Below are positions 15,829-22,923 of a stretch of DNA of 24,447 bases, in pieces (positions within the stretch are counted from its first letter, which is position 1; the number at the start of each line of letters is the position of its first letter). Source of the DNA: JAABPW01 sp037132275 (GTDB lineage Bacteria; Verrucomicrobiota; Kiritimatiellia; CAIKKV01; CAITUY01). The stretch spans positions 1 through 24,447 of the forward strand of contig JBAXPK010000039.1 in assembly GCA_037132275.1 (NCBI GenBank), written 5' to 3'. The notes under the pieces are model-generated. The model was not told where the DNA came from. It ran no database searches and saw only the letters and a list, made by a program, of their open reading frames with translations. Both the position numbers and the translations under genes were made by a program.

Positions 15829-16316
15829 CGACCCGGCGCGCGCGAAAAACTTATTTTGAGCGGGAGCCCGGCGCGCCCGCGCCCCTTCGCATGACGGTTA
15901 ACCGGCGTGTGCGGTTCAATGAAGTGGATCCCATGGGGATTGTCTGGTTTGGCCGGTATCCGCTTTTCTTTGAGGAAGGCGCGGCTGAGTTGGGGCGGCG
16001 GTGCGGGTTGTCCTATCCCGATTTCCTGAAGGCGGGACTGAGGGCGCCGGTTGCCTCCTATCACGTCGATTATCTGGTGCCGCTCTTTCTGGATGAACCG
16101 TTTTCCATCGTCACATCGTTGATCTGGAACGAGGGGGCGCGGTTGAATACCGAATATGAATTGATCAAGGCCGATGGAACCCTTGCGGCTCGCGCCTATA
16201 CCGTTCAGGTGTTCATTGGCGCGACCGACAGCCGGGTGTGCCTGGTGTCGCCCCCAATGCTGGAGCAGTGCCGGGCCCGCTGGAAGGCCGGCGAGTTTAA
16301 GGATTTGCGGGCATGA
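15825..16316 (+). CDS. Acyl-ACP/acyl-CoA thioesterase, 4HBT hotdog family (YbgC-like)
   Basis: A 163-residue hotdog protein. RVRFNEVDPMGIVWFGRYPLFFEEGAAELGRR (about 28-59) matches the 4-hydroxybenzoyl-CoA thioesterase/YbgC pattern, with the Asp of VDPMGIVW as the likely catalytic acid. It would release or transfer an acyl chain from a carrier. A basic N-terminal stretch of about 24 residues precedes the domain. Starts and stops overlap both neighbours by ATGA. Thioesterases of this type occur in aryl polyene and related fatty-acid-like clusters. Confidence 0.88.
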   Translation: MTTRRARKTYFEREPGAPAPLRMTVNRRVRFNEVDPMGIVWFGRYPLFFEEGAAELGRRCGLSYPDFLKAGLRAPVASYHVDYLVPLFLDEPFSIVTSLIWNEGARLNTEYELIKADGTLAARAYTVQVFIGATDSRVCLVSPPMLEQCRARWKAGEFKDLRA

Positions 16317-17527
16317 AAGCGGTGGTGGTCGAGCAGAACCTGGTGACCGCGCTGGGGCATGGTATTGAGGCCTGCTGGGCTGGGCTGCTAAGAGGGACGC
16401 CTGCTTTTTCAGAAGTGACACGATTCAATACAAAAGCTTTCCCCGCCCACATTGCGGCGTGTATTCCCGGACTTGATGCCGGGATATCTGATTCCCTGGT
16501 GATGCAGATGCTGACGCCCTTGCTGGCGCAGGTGGCGGGAAAAATTCCCGAAGGAACCTTGGTTTTACTGGCCACAACAACGGGCGAAGTGGACTTGTTG
16601 GAACGGGAACTGCTAAAAGCGCGACTAGGGGCTACCAATCATCCGTTCCTGCCGCACAAGGCGGCAGGGGACGCAAGTTCTTGTCGGGCGGCAGGGGACG
16701 CAAGTTCTTGTCGGGCGGCAGGGGACGCAAGTCGACTGGATGTTCTGCTTGGAAGGGTTCAGAAGTTGCTGGGGGTGACGGGACCGGGGCGGATTATTTC
16801 GGCCGCCTGCGCGTCATCGTCAGCGGCTGTGGCCCATGGTGCGGCCTTGATTGCGTCGGGGGCTCGCGATTCCGTGTTTGTGGTGGCCTGTGATGCGGTG
16901 ACCGAATTTGTTTATGCGGGGTTTGCGTCGCTGATGGCGCTGGATCCCGATGGGGCACGTCCTTTTGATAAAGCCCGCAAAGGACTGACGGTCGGGGAGG
17001 GGGCCGCTTATGTCTGGTTGATGAGCGAGGAGCGGGCACGGCGTGAGCACCGGTCCAGTCTGGGCACCGTGGCTGGCTGGGGCATGAGTTGCGATGCCAA
17101 CCATATGACCGGGCCGGCGCGTGATGGGGATGGCTTGGCGCGTGCCATTGAGCAGGCTTTGAAACAGAGCGGGATTCAGGCGGATGCCGTGGGCTCCCTG
17201 TCGGCACATGGAACCGGAACATCGTACAATGACGCCATGGAAATGAAGGCGTTCAAAACGGTATTCAATGACCGTCCGTTGCCGGTATATTCAGTGAAAG
17301 GCAGTCTGGGCCACACCATGGGTGCTGCCGGACTGGTCGAGATGATTATGGCGTTTAAGTCTCTTAAAGAGCAATGGGCGCCACCCTCATCCAATCTCCA
17401 TGAAGTGGATTCGGACGCGGCGGGATGGGTATCGGCGAAGCCGGTGAAAATGACGGGCATGACCACGGTCCTCTCCACCAATTCGGGTTTTGGAGGAGTG
17501 AATGCGGCGCTGGTGTTGACTTTATGA
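16313..17527 (+). CDS. Beta-ketoacyl synthase (FabF-like) with an inserted 9-residue repeat
   Basis: A 404-residue ketosynthase with the full Cys-His-His set: Cys166 in IISAACASSS, His299 in SAHGTGTSYND, and His334 in KGSLGHTMGAAG (Lys329 nearby). It would condense malonyl-ACP with an acyl primer. An unusual stretch at residues 117-140 is a 9-residue repeat (AAGDASSCR) in nearly three copies, encoded by a 27-bp tandem DNA repeat and lying before the active-site Cys. The repeat keeps frame, so the enzyme may still work with an enlarged loop. Overlaps both neighbours by ATGA. Its partner is the short ketosynthase-like protein downstream. Confidence 0.93.
   Translation: MKAVVVEQNLVTALGHGIEACWAGLLRGTPAFSEVTRFNTKAFPAHIAACIPGLDAGISDSLVMQMLTPLLAQVAGKIPEGTLVLLATTTGEVDLLERELLKARLGATNHPFLPHKAAGDASSCRAAGDASSCRAAGDASRLDVLLGRVQKLLGVTGPGRIISAACASSSAAVAHGAALIASGARDSVFVVACDAVTEFVYAGFASLMALDPDGARPFDKARKGLTVGEGAAYVWLMSEERARREHRSSLGTVAGWGMSCDANHMTGPARDGDGLARAIEQALKQSGIQADAVGSLSAHGTGTSYNDAMEMKAFKTVFNDRPLPVYSVKGSLGHTMGAAGLVEMIMAFKSLKEQWAPPSSNLHEVDSDAAGWVSAKPVKMTGMTTVLSTNSGFGGVNAALVLTL
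16661..16732 (+). repeat. 27-bp tandem repeat (2.7 copies) inside the ketosynthase gene
   Basis: Exact units at 16661-16687 and 16688-16714 and an 18-base partial unit at 16715-16732, beginning GCGGCAGGGGACGCAAG. The period is a multiple of three, so the reading frame is preserved. The sequence does not look like ketosynthase coding sequence and is probably a dispersed repeat that entered and expanded. Confidence 0.9.
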
Positions 17528-18165
17528 GCATGACGGCAAATACCCTTGTGGCGAAAGGCATTGGCTGGGTGAACGGGTCAGAGTACGGCTCGGTCATCCA
17601 TCCCCGGCGTGTGGCGTATGGCGGGACGGCGGCGGTGCCTCCCTGGAAACAGGCTGATCTTTTTCAGTTCCCCGCGAAGAATGCCGGCCGGTTTGACCCT
17701 GCCACGCGGATGATTTTTTCAGCCTGCGCGTTGGCGCTTCTGGATGCGGGCGTCACATTAGGCGATGGCCGTAAAATCAATTTCGGACTCCTTGGAACCA
17801 ATGCCTCGGGTTGCGTGGAGGCGAACCGGACCTATTTCGAGGATTACCTGACGGGCGGGCGAACCCTTGCGCGGGCCAATCTTTTTGTCTATACCCTGCC
17901 GTCGAGTCCGTTGGCCGAGGTGGCAATTCATTTCGGGCTTCAAGGGCCGGTGTTGTATATTGGGTTCACGGGTACTCCGGCGGACCGGATGAGCGGCTTG
18001 CTCGAAACCGGCGCCGGATGGCTGGCAGAAGGGTCGGTCGAAGGGCTTCTGGCGGTCGAAGGAGATGGGCATTCCGCCACGGCTGTTTTTCTTGGAGCCG
18101 TAGACGGGCATGAGGGTTTGGTGGGAATGGATGCGATTTTGAACCGGCTCCGAAATGAATTTTGA
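17524..18165 (+). CDS. Short ketosynthase-like protein lacking the active-site Cys (chain-length-factor-like)
   Basis: A 213-residue protein that resembles the N-terminal half of a thiolase-fold ketosynthase: RFDPATRMIFSACALALLDAG, FGLLGTNASGCVEANRTYFEDYL, NLFVYTLPSSPLAEVAIHFGLQGPVLYIGFTG. In ketosynthases the last block is where GP..xISTACAS places the nucleophile; here GPVLYIGFTGTP has no Cys. The C-terminal half with the two His is absent. By analogy with the inactive beta partner of type II polyketide and aryl polyene ketosynthases it may form a heterodimer with the upstream enzyme. ATG 17524 overlaps the ketosynthase stop; the longer frame from 17425 lies inside that gene and is rejected. 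Confidence 0.75.
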   Translation: MSMTANTLVAKGIGWVNGSEYGSVIHPRRVAYGGTAAVPPWKQADLFQFPAKNAGRFDPATRMIFSACALALLDAGVTLGDGRKINFGLLGTNASGCVEANRTYFEDYLTGGRTLARANLFVYTLPSSPLAEVAIHFGLQGPVLYIGFTGTPADRMSGLLETGAGWLAEGSVEGLLAVEGDGHSATAVFLGAVDGHEGLVGMDAILNRLRNEF

Positions 18166-18183
18166 AAACGAGGAGTGAGGCGT

Positions 18184-19455
18184 ATGAATTTAAAACTGAT
18201 TTATCCCCGGTGGCCGAAGTTGAAAAACCAGCCGGAATTTCATCTTCCGCCCCATGGCCCCGTTTGTTTTGCGGCCACGGTTCCCAAGCATGTAAATCTG
18301 ACCTTTGTTGATGAGCATGTTCAGCCCTTGGATTTGAACGATTCCCCGGATCTGGTGGCGATGTCGGTGATGCTGACCTGTCAGATGCCACGGGCATGGG
18401 AGATTGCCGATCATTACCGCGCCAGGAAGATTCCTGTGATCTTCGGCGGTATCGCCACCCAACTTCACCACGAAGAAGTCATGTTGCATGCCGATGCCGT
18501 ATTTCTGGGTGAAGCGGAAGGCCGGTTCGAGAAGGTGCTTGAAGATTTTGCGCGCGGCCAGCTCAAAAAGATTTATGAATTTCCCGGCGAATACCCTGAC
18601 ACCCGCCTGATCGGGCCCGCCCGGCGCAGCATCCTCCAGCGCGAACTCTACAATTTCCGCGGGGTCCAGATGGTGGATTTGGTCCATGCCTCGCGCGGAT
18701 GCCGGTTTAACTGCTTTCCCTGCTGCACGCCGTTCCTGGGCGGACGCAAATTCCGGCCCCGTCCCGTGGCCCAGGTCATTGAGGAAATGGCCGGGATCGA
18801 TAATAACCGGTTGTTCATTGTGGATAACTCGCTGGCGCAAAACGACGAGTGGGAAAAGGAATTGTTCAAGGCCATGATTCCGCTTAAGAAGAAATGGGTG
18901 TCGCACCCCATCAAGGATGATGACGAGATTCTTGATTTGGCCGTCAAGGCGGGCTGTTGGTATGTTTATCAGGCCGTGGTGGATACCTCGGACTGCATCC
19001 GGGAGCGTGTCAAACGGATGAAGGATCGCGGCATCGGGGTTGAGGGAACCATCATCCTGGGCATGGACGACCATGATGAGGATTACATCAAGCGACTGGT
19101 GGATTTCCTGCTTGAAATTGATCTCGACCTGGCTGAGTTCACGGTGTTGACCCCGTTCCCGAAATCCTCCATCCGGACGCAGCTTGAGCAACAGGGAAGG
19201 ATTCTTCATAATCGCTGGGCGGAGTATACCGGTGGCACGGTGGTTTATAAACCGGCGCGAATGAGTCCGGAAAAGCTTCAGGATATGTATGAATACGCCT
19301 GGAGCACCTTTTACAAGGATGCGAGCAAGGAAGTGAAGATGGGACGCCTTTATATGAAGGTGATTCAGAGGGAACAGGCGGACGGAACCTATCGTCCGAT
19401 GCGGCTGGTTCGCAATCGGAAGTGGACGGCCGATGCGGCGGGAAACAAGTCATGA
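18184..19455 (+). CDS. B12-binding-type radical SAM protein (first of a tandem pair)
   Basis: A 423-residue protein. The N-terminal 1-130 looks like a cobalamin-binding-like Rossmann region (LVAMSVMLTCQMPRAWEIADHY, IPVIFGGIATQLHHEEVMLHADAVFLGEAEG) similar to B12-dependent radical SAM enzymes. The 4Fe-4S motif is C173-x3-C177-x2-C180 in SRGCRFNCFPCC, with Phe instead of the usual Tyr before the last Cys. TIILGMDDHDEDYIKRLVDFLL and FTVLTPFPKSSIRTQL follow, as in the MiaB/BchE-like radical SAM core. Substrate unknown; in this operon it probably modifies the acyl chain. ATG 18184 is preferred over GTG 18175, with a GAGG upstream. 18 bases after the preceding stop; the stop overlaps the next gene. 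Confidence 0.9.
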   Translation: MNLKLIYPRWPKLKNQPEFHLPPHGPVCFAATVPKHVNLTFVDEHVQPLDLNDSPDLVAMSVMLTCQMPRAWEIADHYRARKIPVIFGGIATQLHHEEVMLHADAVFLGEAEGRFEKVLEDFARGQLKKIYEFPGEYPDTRLIGPARRSILQRELYNFRGVQMVDLVHASRGCRFNCFPCCTPFLGGRKFRPRPVAQVIEEMAGIDNNRLFIVDNSLAQNDEWEKELFKAMIPLKKKWVSHPIKDDDEILDLAVKAGCWYVYQAVVDTSDCIRERVKRMKDRGIGVEGTIILGMDDHDEDYIKRLVDFLLEIDLDLAEFTVLTPFPKSSIRTQLEQQGRILHNRWAEYTGGTVVYKPARMSPEKLQDMYEYAWSTFYKDASKEVKMGRLYMKVIQREQADGTYRPMRLVRNRKWTADAAGNKS

Positions 19456-20831
19456 ACGTATTGCTCATCTCCTCCAATATAGCCGAGACCCCATACGCGG
19501 TGTATCCGCTCGGGATGAGCATGGTGGCGGCCGCGCTTCGCGAGGACGGGCACGAGGTGACGCTGTTCGACTATTTGCAGAAAGGGCAATCCCTGGATGC
19601 GGTTCGCGAGGCGATCCGGCGGGTGAAGCCGGAATTGATCGGGGTATCGATCCGCAATATTGACAACGTCAACCTGATGAATGAGCAGCGCTACATCGGG
19701 ATTGTGCGGGATATTGTGGCGGCGGCGCGGGAGCTTACCGCCGTGAAAGTGGTGCTCGGGGGTTCCGGGTTTTCCGTGATGCCAGGCCCGGTGCTTGAAG
19801 CGGTGGGGGCGGATTACGGAATAGCCGGGGAAGGCGAACGGTTGTTCCGGGAGTTTGTCGCGGATGCGGCCAGGGGAAACTATCCTGCCGAAAGAATTCT
19901 CTACGCCGCGCCGAAATTGGTCGGGGGTGAAATTCCGCCCGCCCATTACGATGCCGAAATGCTGGATTTCTATCTTAAAAGCGGGTTCATGGCGTCAGTG
20001 CAAACCAAGCGCGGGTGCGAGCATGGGTGTGTGTACTGCACTTATCCCAATCTTGAGGGGCGGGTCATCCGCTCGCGCGATCCCGTGGCGGTGGTGGATG
20101 ACATGGAGCGGTTGGTGAAGGACTTCGGGGCTAAATATATTTTCTTCACCGATTCCGTTTTCAATGACAATCGCGGGCGCTACCGGACGGTGGTGGCGGA
20201 AATGAAGCGACGGAGCCTTCAGGTGCCCTGGACCGCTTTTTTCAAGCCAAGCAGGGAGTTGGATCCCGGGATCATTGAGACGATGCAGAAGACGGGACTC
20301 AAGGCCGCTGAGATTGGCTCCGATGCGCCCTCCGATGCCACCTTGCGTGGGATTGGGAAGGACTTCACGTTTAAGGATGTGGATCACTGTAACACGATGT
20401 TTTTGGATCAGGGAGTGGCCACGGCGCATTATTTCATGTTCGGGTGCCCCGGTGAGACGCCGGAAACGGTGGTGGAGGGCATTGCCAACCTGAAGTCGCT
20501 ACAGCGTACGTCCCTCTTTGTGTTCATGGGCATCCGGATTCTGCCGGATACGGGACTGGCTAAAATTGCCATCCGGGAGGGGCTTATCCGCCCGGATCAA
20601 TCCTTGTTGGAGTCGGTGTATTATATTTCCCCGAAAGTGGATCGCCAGTGGCTGGAGACCACGCTGACCGAGGCGTTTGCCAAAATCAGGCATATCGTGT
20701 TCCCGCCCGATGCGATTGAGGCCAAACTGCATTTTCTCTTCAAATTGGGCTATACGGGTTCCTTGTGGGATTTGCTGGTGAAGCCGAAGACGCAACGGGG
20801 AACTCCGATTGCTTCGGATGTTAAAGGATGA
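19452..20831 (+). CDS. B12-binding-type radical SAM protein (second of a tandem pair)
   Basis: A 459-residue protein. The N-terminal region is a B12-binding-like domain (MNVLLISSN, YPLGMSMVAAALREDGHEVTLFD, LIGVSIRNIDN, VVLGGSGFSVMPG, YGIAGEGE). The radical SAM motif is C189-x3-C193-x-Y-C196 in KRGCEHGCVYCTYP. Core strands continue with YIFFTDSVFND, AAEIGSDAPSDATLRGI and YFMFGCPGETPETVVEG. It is not a close copy of the preceding radical SAM enzyme, so two different reactions are likely. The start at 19452 overlaps the previous stop (ATGA) and its own stop overlaps the glycosyltransferase start. Substrate unknown. Confidence 0.92.
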   Translation: MNVLLISSNIAETPYAVYPLGMSMVAAALREDGHEVTLFDYLQKGQSLDAVREAIRRVKPELIGVSIRNIDNVNLMNEQRYIGIVRDIVAAARELTAVKVVLGGSGFSVMPGPVLEAVGADYGIAGEGERLFREFVADAARGNYPAERILYAAPKLVGGEIPPAHYDAEMLDFYLKSGFMASVQTKRGCEHGCVYCTYPNLEGRVIRSRDPVAVVDDMERLVKDFGAKYIFFTDSVFNDNRGRYRTVVAEMKRRSLQVPWTAFFKPSRELDPGIIETMQKTGLKAAEIGSDAPSDATLRGIGKDFTFKDVDHCNTMFLDQGVATAHYFMFGCPGETPETVVEGIANLKSLQRTSLFVFMGIRILPDTGLAKIAIREGLIRPDQSLLESVYYISPKVDRQWLETTLTEAFAKIRHIVFPPDAIEAKLHFLFKLGYTGSLWDLLVKPKTQRGTPIASDVKG

Positions 20832-22042
20832 ACGCGGACATAGAGACCCTCACCCCAACCCTCTCCCATGAAGGGAGAGGGAGTGGATCTCAAACCTGGG
20901 GGGTCATTCCCGTTTATAATAATCAGGCCACGGTTCGAGCGGTGGCGATTGCCGCTCGTGGTGAGTTGCCGCATGTGGTGGTTGTGGATGATGGCAGTAC
21001 GGATGCCGATGTCACCGCGCTATTCCGGGACACGGACATCGTGGTGCTGCGCCATGCGGTGAATCAGGGCAAGGGGCGGGCGATTCTTACGGGACTGAGT
21101 TATGTGAGGGAACAGGGGGGACGGTTCATGATCACCCTGGATGCCGATGGCCAGCATCTTCCGTCCGATATCCCGAAATTTCTATCCGTTTTGGAAACGG
21201 ATCCTGATTCCATTATCATCGGGGCTCGCCAGATGAGCGGGCCCAATGTGCCCTCTTCAAGCCGGTTCGGAATGCGTTTTTCTGATTTCTGGCTGCGGTT
21301 GGAGACCGGTATTGCCATGCGGGATACCCAAAGCGGGTTCCGGGCTTATCCCGTGGCCGCCATTTCCCAATTGGCCTGTGTGTCCAGCCATTATGATTTC
21401 GAGGTGGAAATACTGGCGCGGGCGGCGTGGGCGGGCTTGAAGGTGAAGTCGGTTGATATCGGGGTTGTTTATCCTGAACGCGGGCAACGCATATCCCACT
21501 TCCGCCCTTTTCTCGATAACCTCCGGCTGACTCATCGTCACGTGTTGTTGGTGTTACGGCGCCTGATGCCGTGGCCGCACAAGCAATTGGTGAAGCCGCC
21601 TGCCGATGACATTAAATTGTTTCTGCGTCATCCAATCCGGTTTTTCAAGATACTTCTGATGGAACATGCCACGCCTGCGGAACTGGGGATGGCCGCCGCC
21701 GTGGGAACGTTTCTGGCGACATTGCCGTTGATATCCCTGCATACGGTGGTGATTATTTATGTGGCCACCCGCCTCAAGTTGAACCGGGTGATGGCGGTGG
21801 CGATTCAGAATGTTTGCATGCCGCCCGTGGTGCCGTTTATATGCGTCGAACTGGGCTATTTTATCAGGCATGGACATTGGCTTCGCGAGATGACAAAAGA
21901 AACCTGGATTCACCAGGCGCCCCTGCGGGTATGGGAGTGGTTCCTGGGTTCCCTGATTGCGGCCCCCATTCTGGCTGTGATAACCGGATTTTTGGTATTT
22001 GGGGTGGTGGCCTTCTTAAGGCAAAGGGGTGCGGACAAATGA
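20828..22042 (+). CDS. GT2 glycosyltransferase fused to DUF2062 membrane domain
   Basis: A 404-residue protein. Residues 22-230 are a GT-A family 2 glycosyltransferase: VIPVYNN, VVVVDDGSTD (DDGS 54-57), NQGKGRAILTGL and DADGQH (105-110, the DxD metal site), with DTQSGFRAYP further on. Residues about 255-400 form a DUF2062 domain with membrane segments (MAAAVGTFLATLPLISLHTVVIIYVATRL, then WFLGSLIAAPILAVITGFLVFGVVAFL). Residues 7-18 (TLTPTLSHEGRG) are encoded by a common palindromic repeat rather than by glycosyltransferase sequence. No other in-frame start lies between 20828 and the conserved VIPVYNN, so the repeat is translated. Likely links a sugar to the lipid product at the inner membrane. 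Overlaps both neighbours. Confidence 0.93.
   Translation: MNADIETLTPTLSHEGRGSGSQTWGVIPVYNNQATVRAVAIAARGELPHVVVVDDGSTDADVTALFRDTDIVVLRHAVNQGKGRAILTGLSYVREQGGRFMITLDADGQHLPSDIPKFLSVLETDPDSIIIGARQMSGPNVPSSSRFGMRFSDFWLRLETGIAMRDTQSGFRAYPVAAISQLACVSSHYDFEVEILARAAWAGLKVKSVDIGVVYPERGQRISHFRPFLDNLRLTHRHVLLVLRRLMPWPHKQLVKPPADDIKLFLRHPIRFFKILLMEHATPAELGMAAAVGTFLATLPLISLHTVVIIYVATRLKLNRVMAVAIQNVCMPPVVPFICVELGYFIRHGHWLREMTKETWIHQAPLRVWEWFLGSLIAAPILAVITGFLVFGVVAFLRQRGADK
20846..20881 (+). repeat. Dispersed CTCACCCCAACCCTCTCCC-type palindromic repeat inside the GT2 gene
   Basis: A perfect 9-base inverted repeat, CCCTCTCCC (20859-20867) and GGGAGAGGG (20873-20881), with a 5-base loop, preceded by ACCCTCACCCCAA. 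This is a repeat seen in intergenic regions of many bacteria; here it encodes residues 7-18 of the glycosyltransferase. Confidence 0.85.
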
Positions 22043-22923
22043 AGCTAAAGCTGAGAAGACAACTCATTATCGGGCTCATGATCCTGTCGTGCCTTGCGCC
22101 TGCCGGGTTTGCGGATGATATTTCGACCAACACCCCGCCGGCCTTGACGGGACTTCCAAAATGGGAGGTCGGGCTGTTTGGTATGGCGTCACGGGTTCCG
22201 CTTTATCGCGGATCCGATGAGTATAAGTGGTATTCCTTCCCGATCCCGTACTTCATCTATCGCGGGGAGTATATTCAGGCGGACAAAGAAGGGGTTCGTG
22301 GTTTGTTTTATAAAGGCTACCGCTTTGAAGTTGAGCTATCCATGAATGGCAATCCGCCCGTAAAAGGCGAGGGGGGCGTCCGGGCTGGCATGCCGGATCT
22401 GAATCCCCTGATGGAGATAGGCCCCGCTGCCAGATTGTATTTGCATCACGGCGAAAAGGTCAAGGCGGTGTATCTTGAAGCTGCGGGGCGCGGGGTTTTC
22501 TCCGTGGACATGGATAACCTCAGCCCCGGTTATGAGGGGCTGCGGGGCAGTCTGGACCTGATTCTGGCCGGGATCAGATCGCGTGCCGACGCACCATGGA
22601 CGGCTGGCCTTAAAACCGGTTTGGAGTTTTCCGACCGTGATTTCAACGGCTATTTCTACAACGTGGATGAAGCCTACGTCACGCCGGACCGGCCTGCCTA
22701 CCAGAGCGAGGGCGGATATGGTGGGATTTCGGTCTCCGGTTGGATATCCCGGCGTCTTTTCGATGGCGTATCGGTCGCCATGTATGCCCGGCTTGATAAT
22801 GTAGGCGGGGCGGTTTTTGAAGACAGTCCCCTGGTGCGGGCGCAGAATAGCTACATGGTGGGGGCTGGGTTCACCTGGAAAATCGCCCAGTCGAAAAATC
22901 AGGTTAAGCGGGCAAAGCCATGA
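22039..22923 (+). CDS. MipA/OmpV family outer-membrane beta-barrel protein
   Basis: A 294-residue protein with a signal peptide (MKLKLRRQLIIGLMILSCLAPAGFA) and a mature part rich in alternating strands. WEVGLFGMASRVPLYRGSDEYKWYSFPIPYFIYRG near the N-terminus is the MipA/OmpV signature, and it ends with AQNSYMVGAGFTWKIA. MipA proteins are outer-membrane scaffold or porin-like barrels. The frame extends back to 21814 inside the glycosyltransferase gene; ATG 22039 is chosen for the signal peptide, the AAAGGGG upstream and the ATGA overlap. Its place inside this operon suggests a role in moving or holding the product at the outer membrane. Confidence 0.9.
   Translation: MKLKLRRQLIIGLMILSCLAPAGFADDISTNTPPALTGLPKWEVGLFGMASRVPLYRGSDEYKWYSFPIPYFIYRGEYIQADKEGVRGLFYKGYRFEVELSMNGNPPVKGEGGVRAGMPDLNPLMEIGPAARLYLHHGEKVKAVYLEAAGRGVFSVDMDNLSPGYEGLRGSLDLILAGIRSRADAPWTAGLKTGLEFSDRDFNGYFYNVDEAYVTPDRPAYQSEGGYGGISVSGWISRRLFDGVSVAMYARLDNVGGAVFEDSPLVRAQNSYMVGAGFTWKIAQSKNQVKRAKP

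Noticed and set aside
16661..16732. CRISPR-like array
   Set aside because: Units are directly adjacent with no spacers and lie in frame inside the ketosynthase gene.
17425..17523. N-terminal extension of the short ketosynthase-like protein
   Set aside because: It lies inside the ketosynthase gene in another frame; ATG 17524 with the ATGA overlap is the consistent start.
18190..19209. 339-residue minus-strand frame inside the first B12-type radical SAM gene
   Set aside because: Shadow of a gene with clear motifs on the plus strand.
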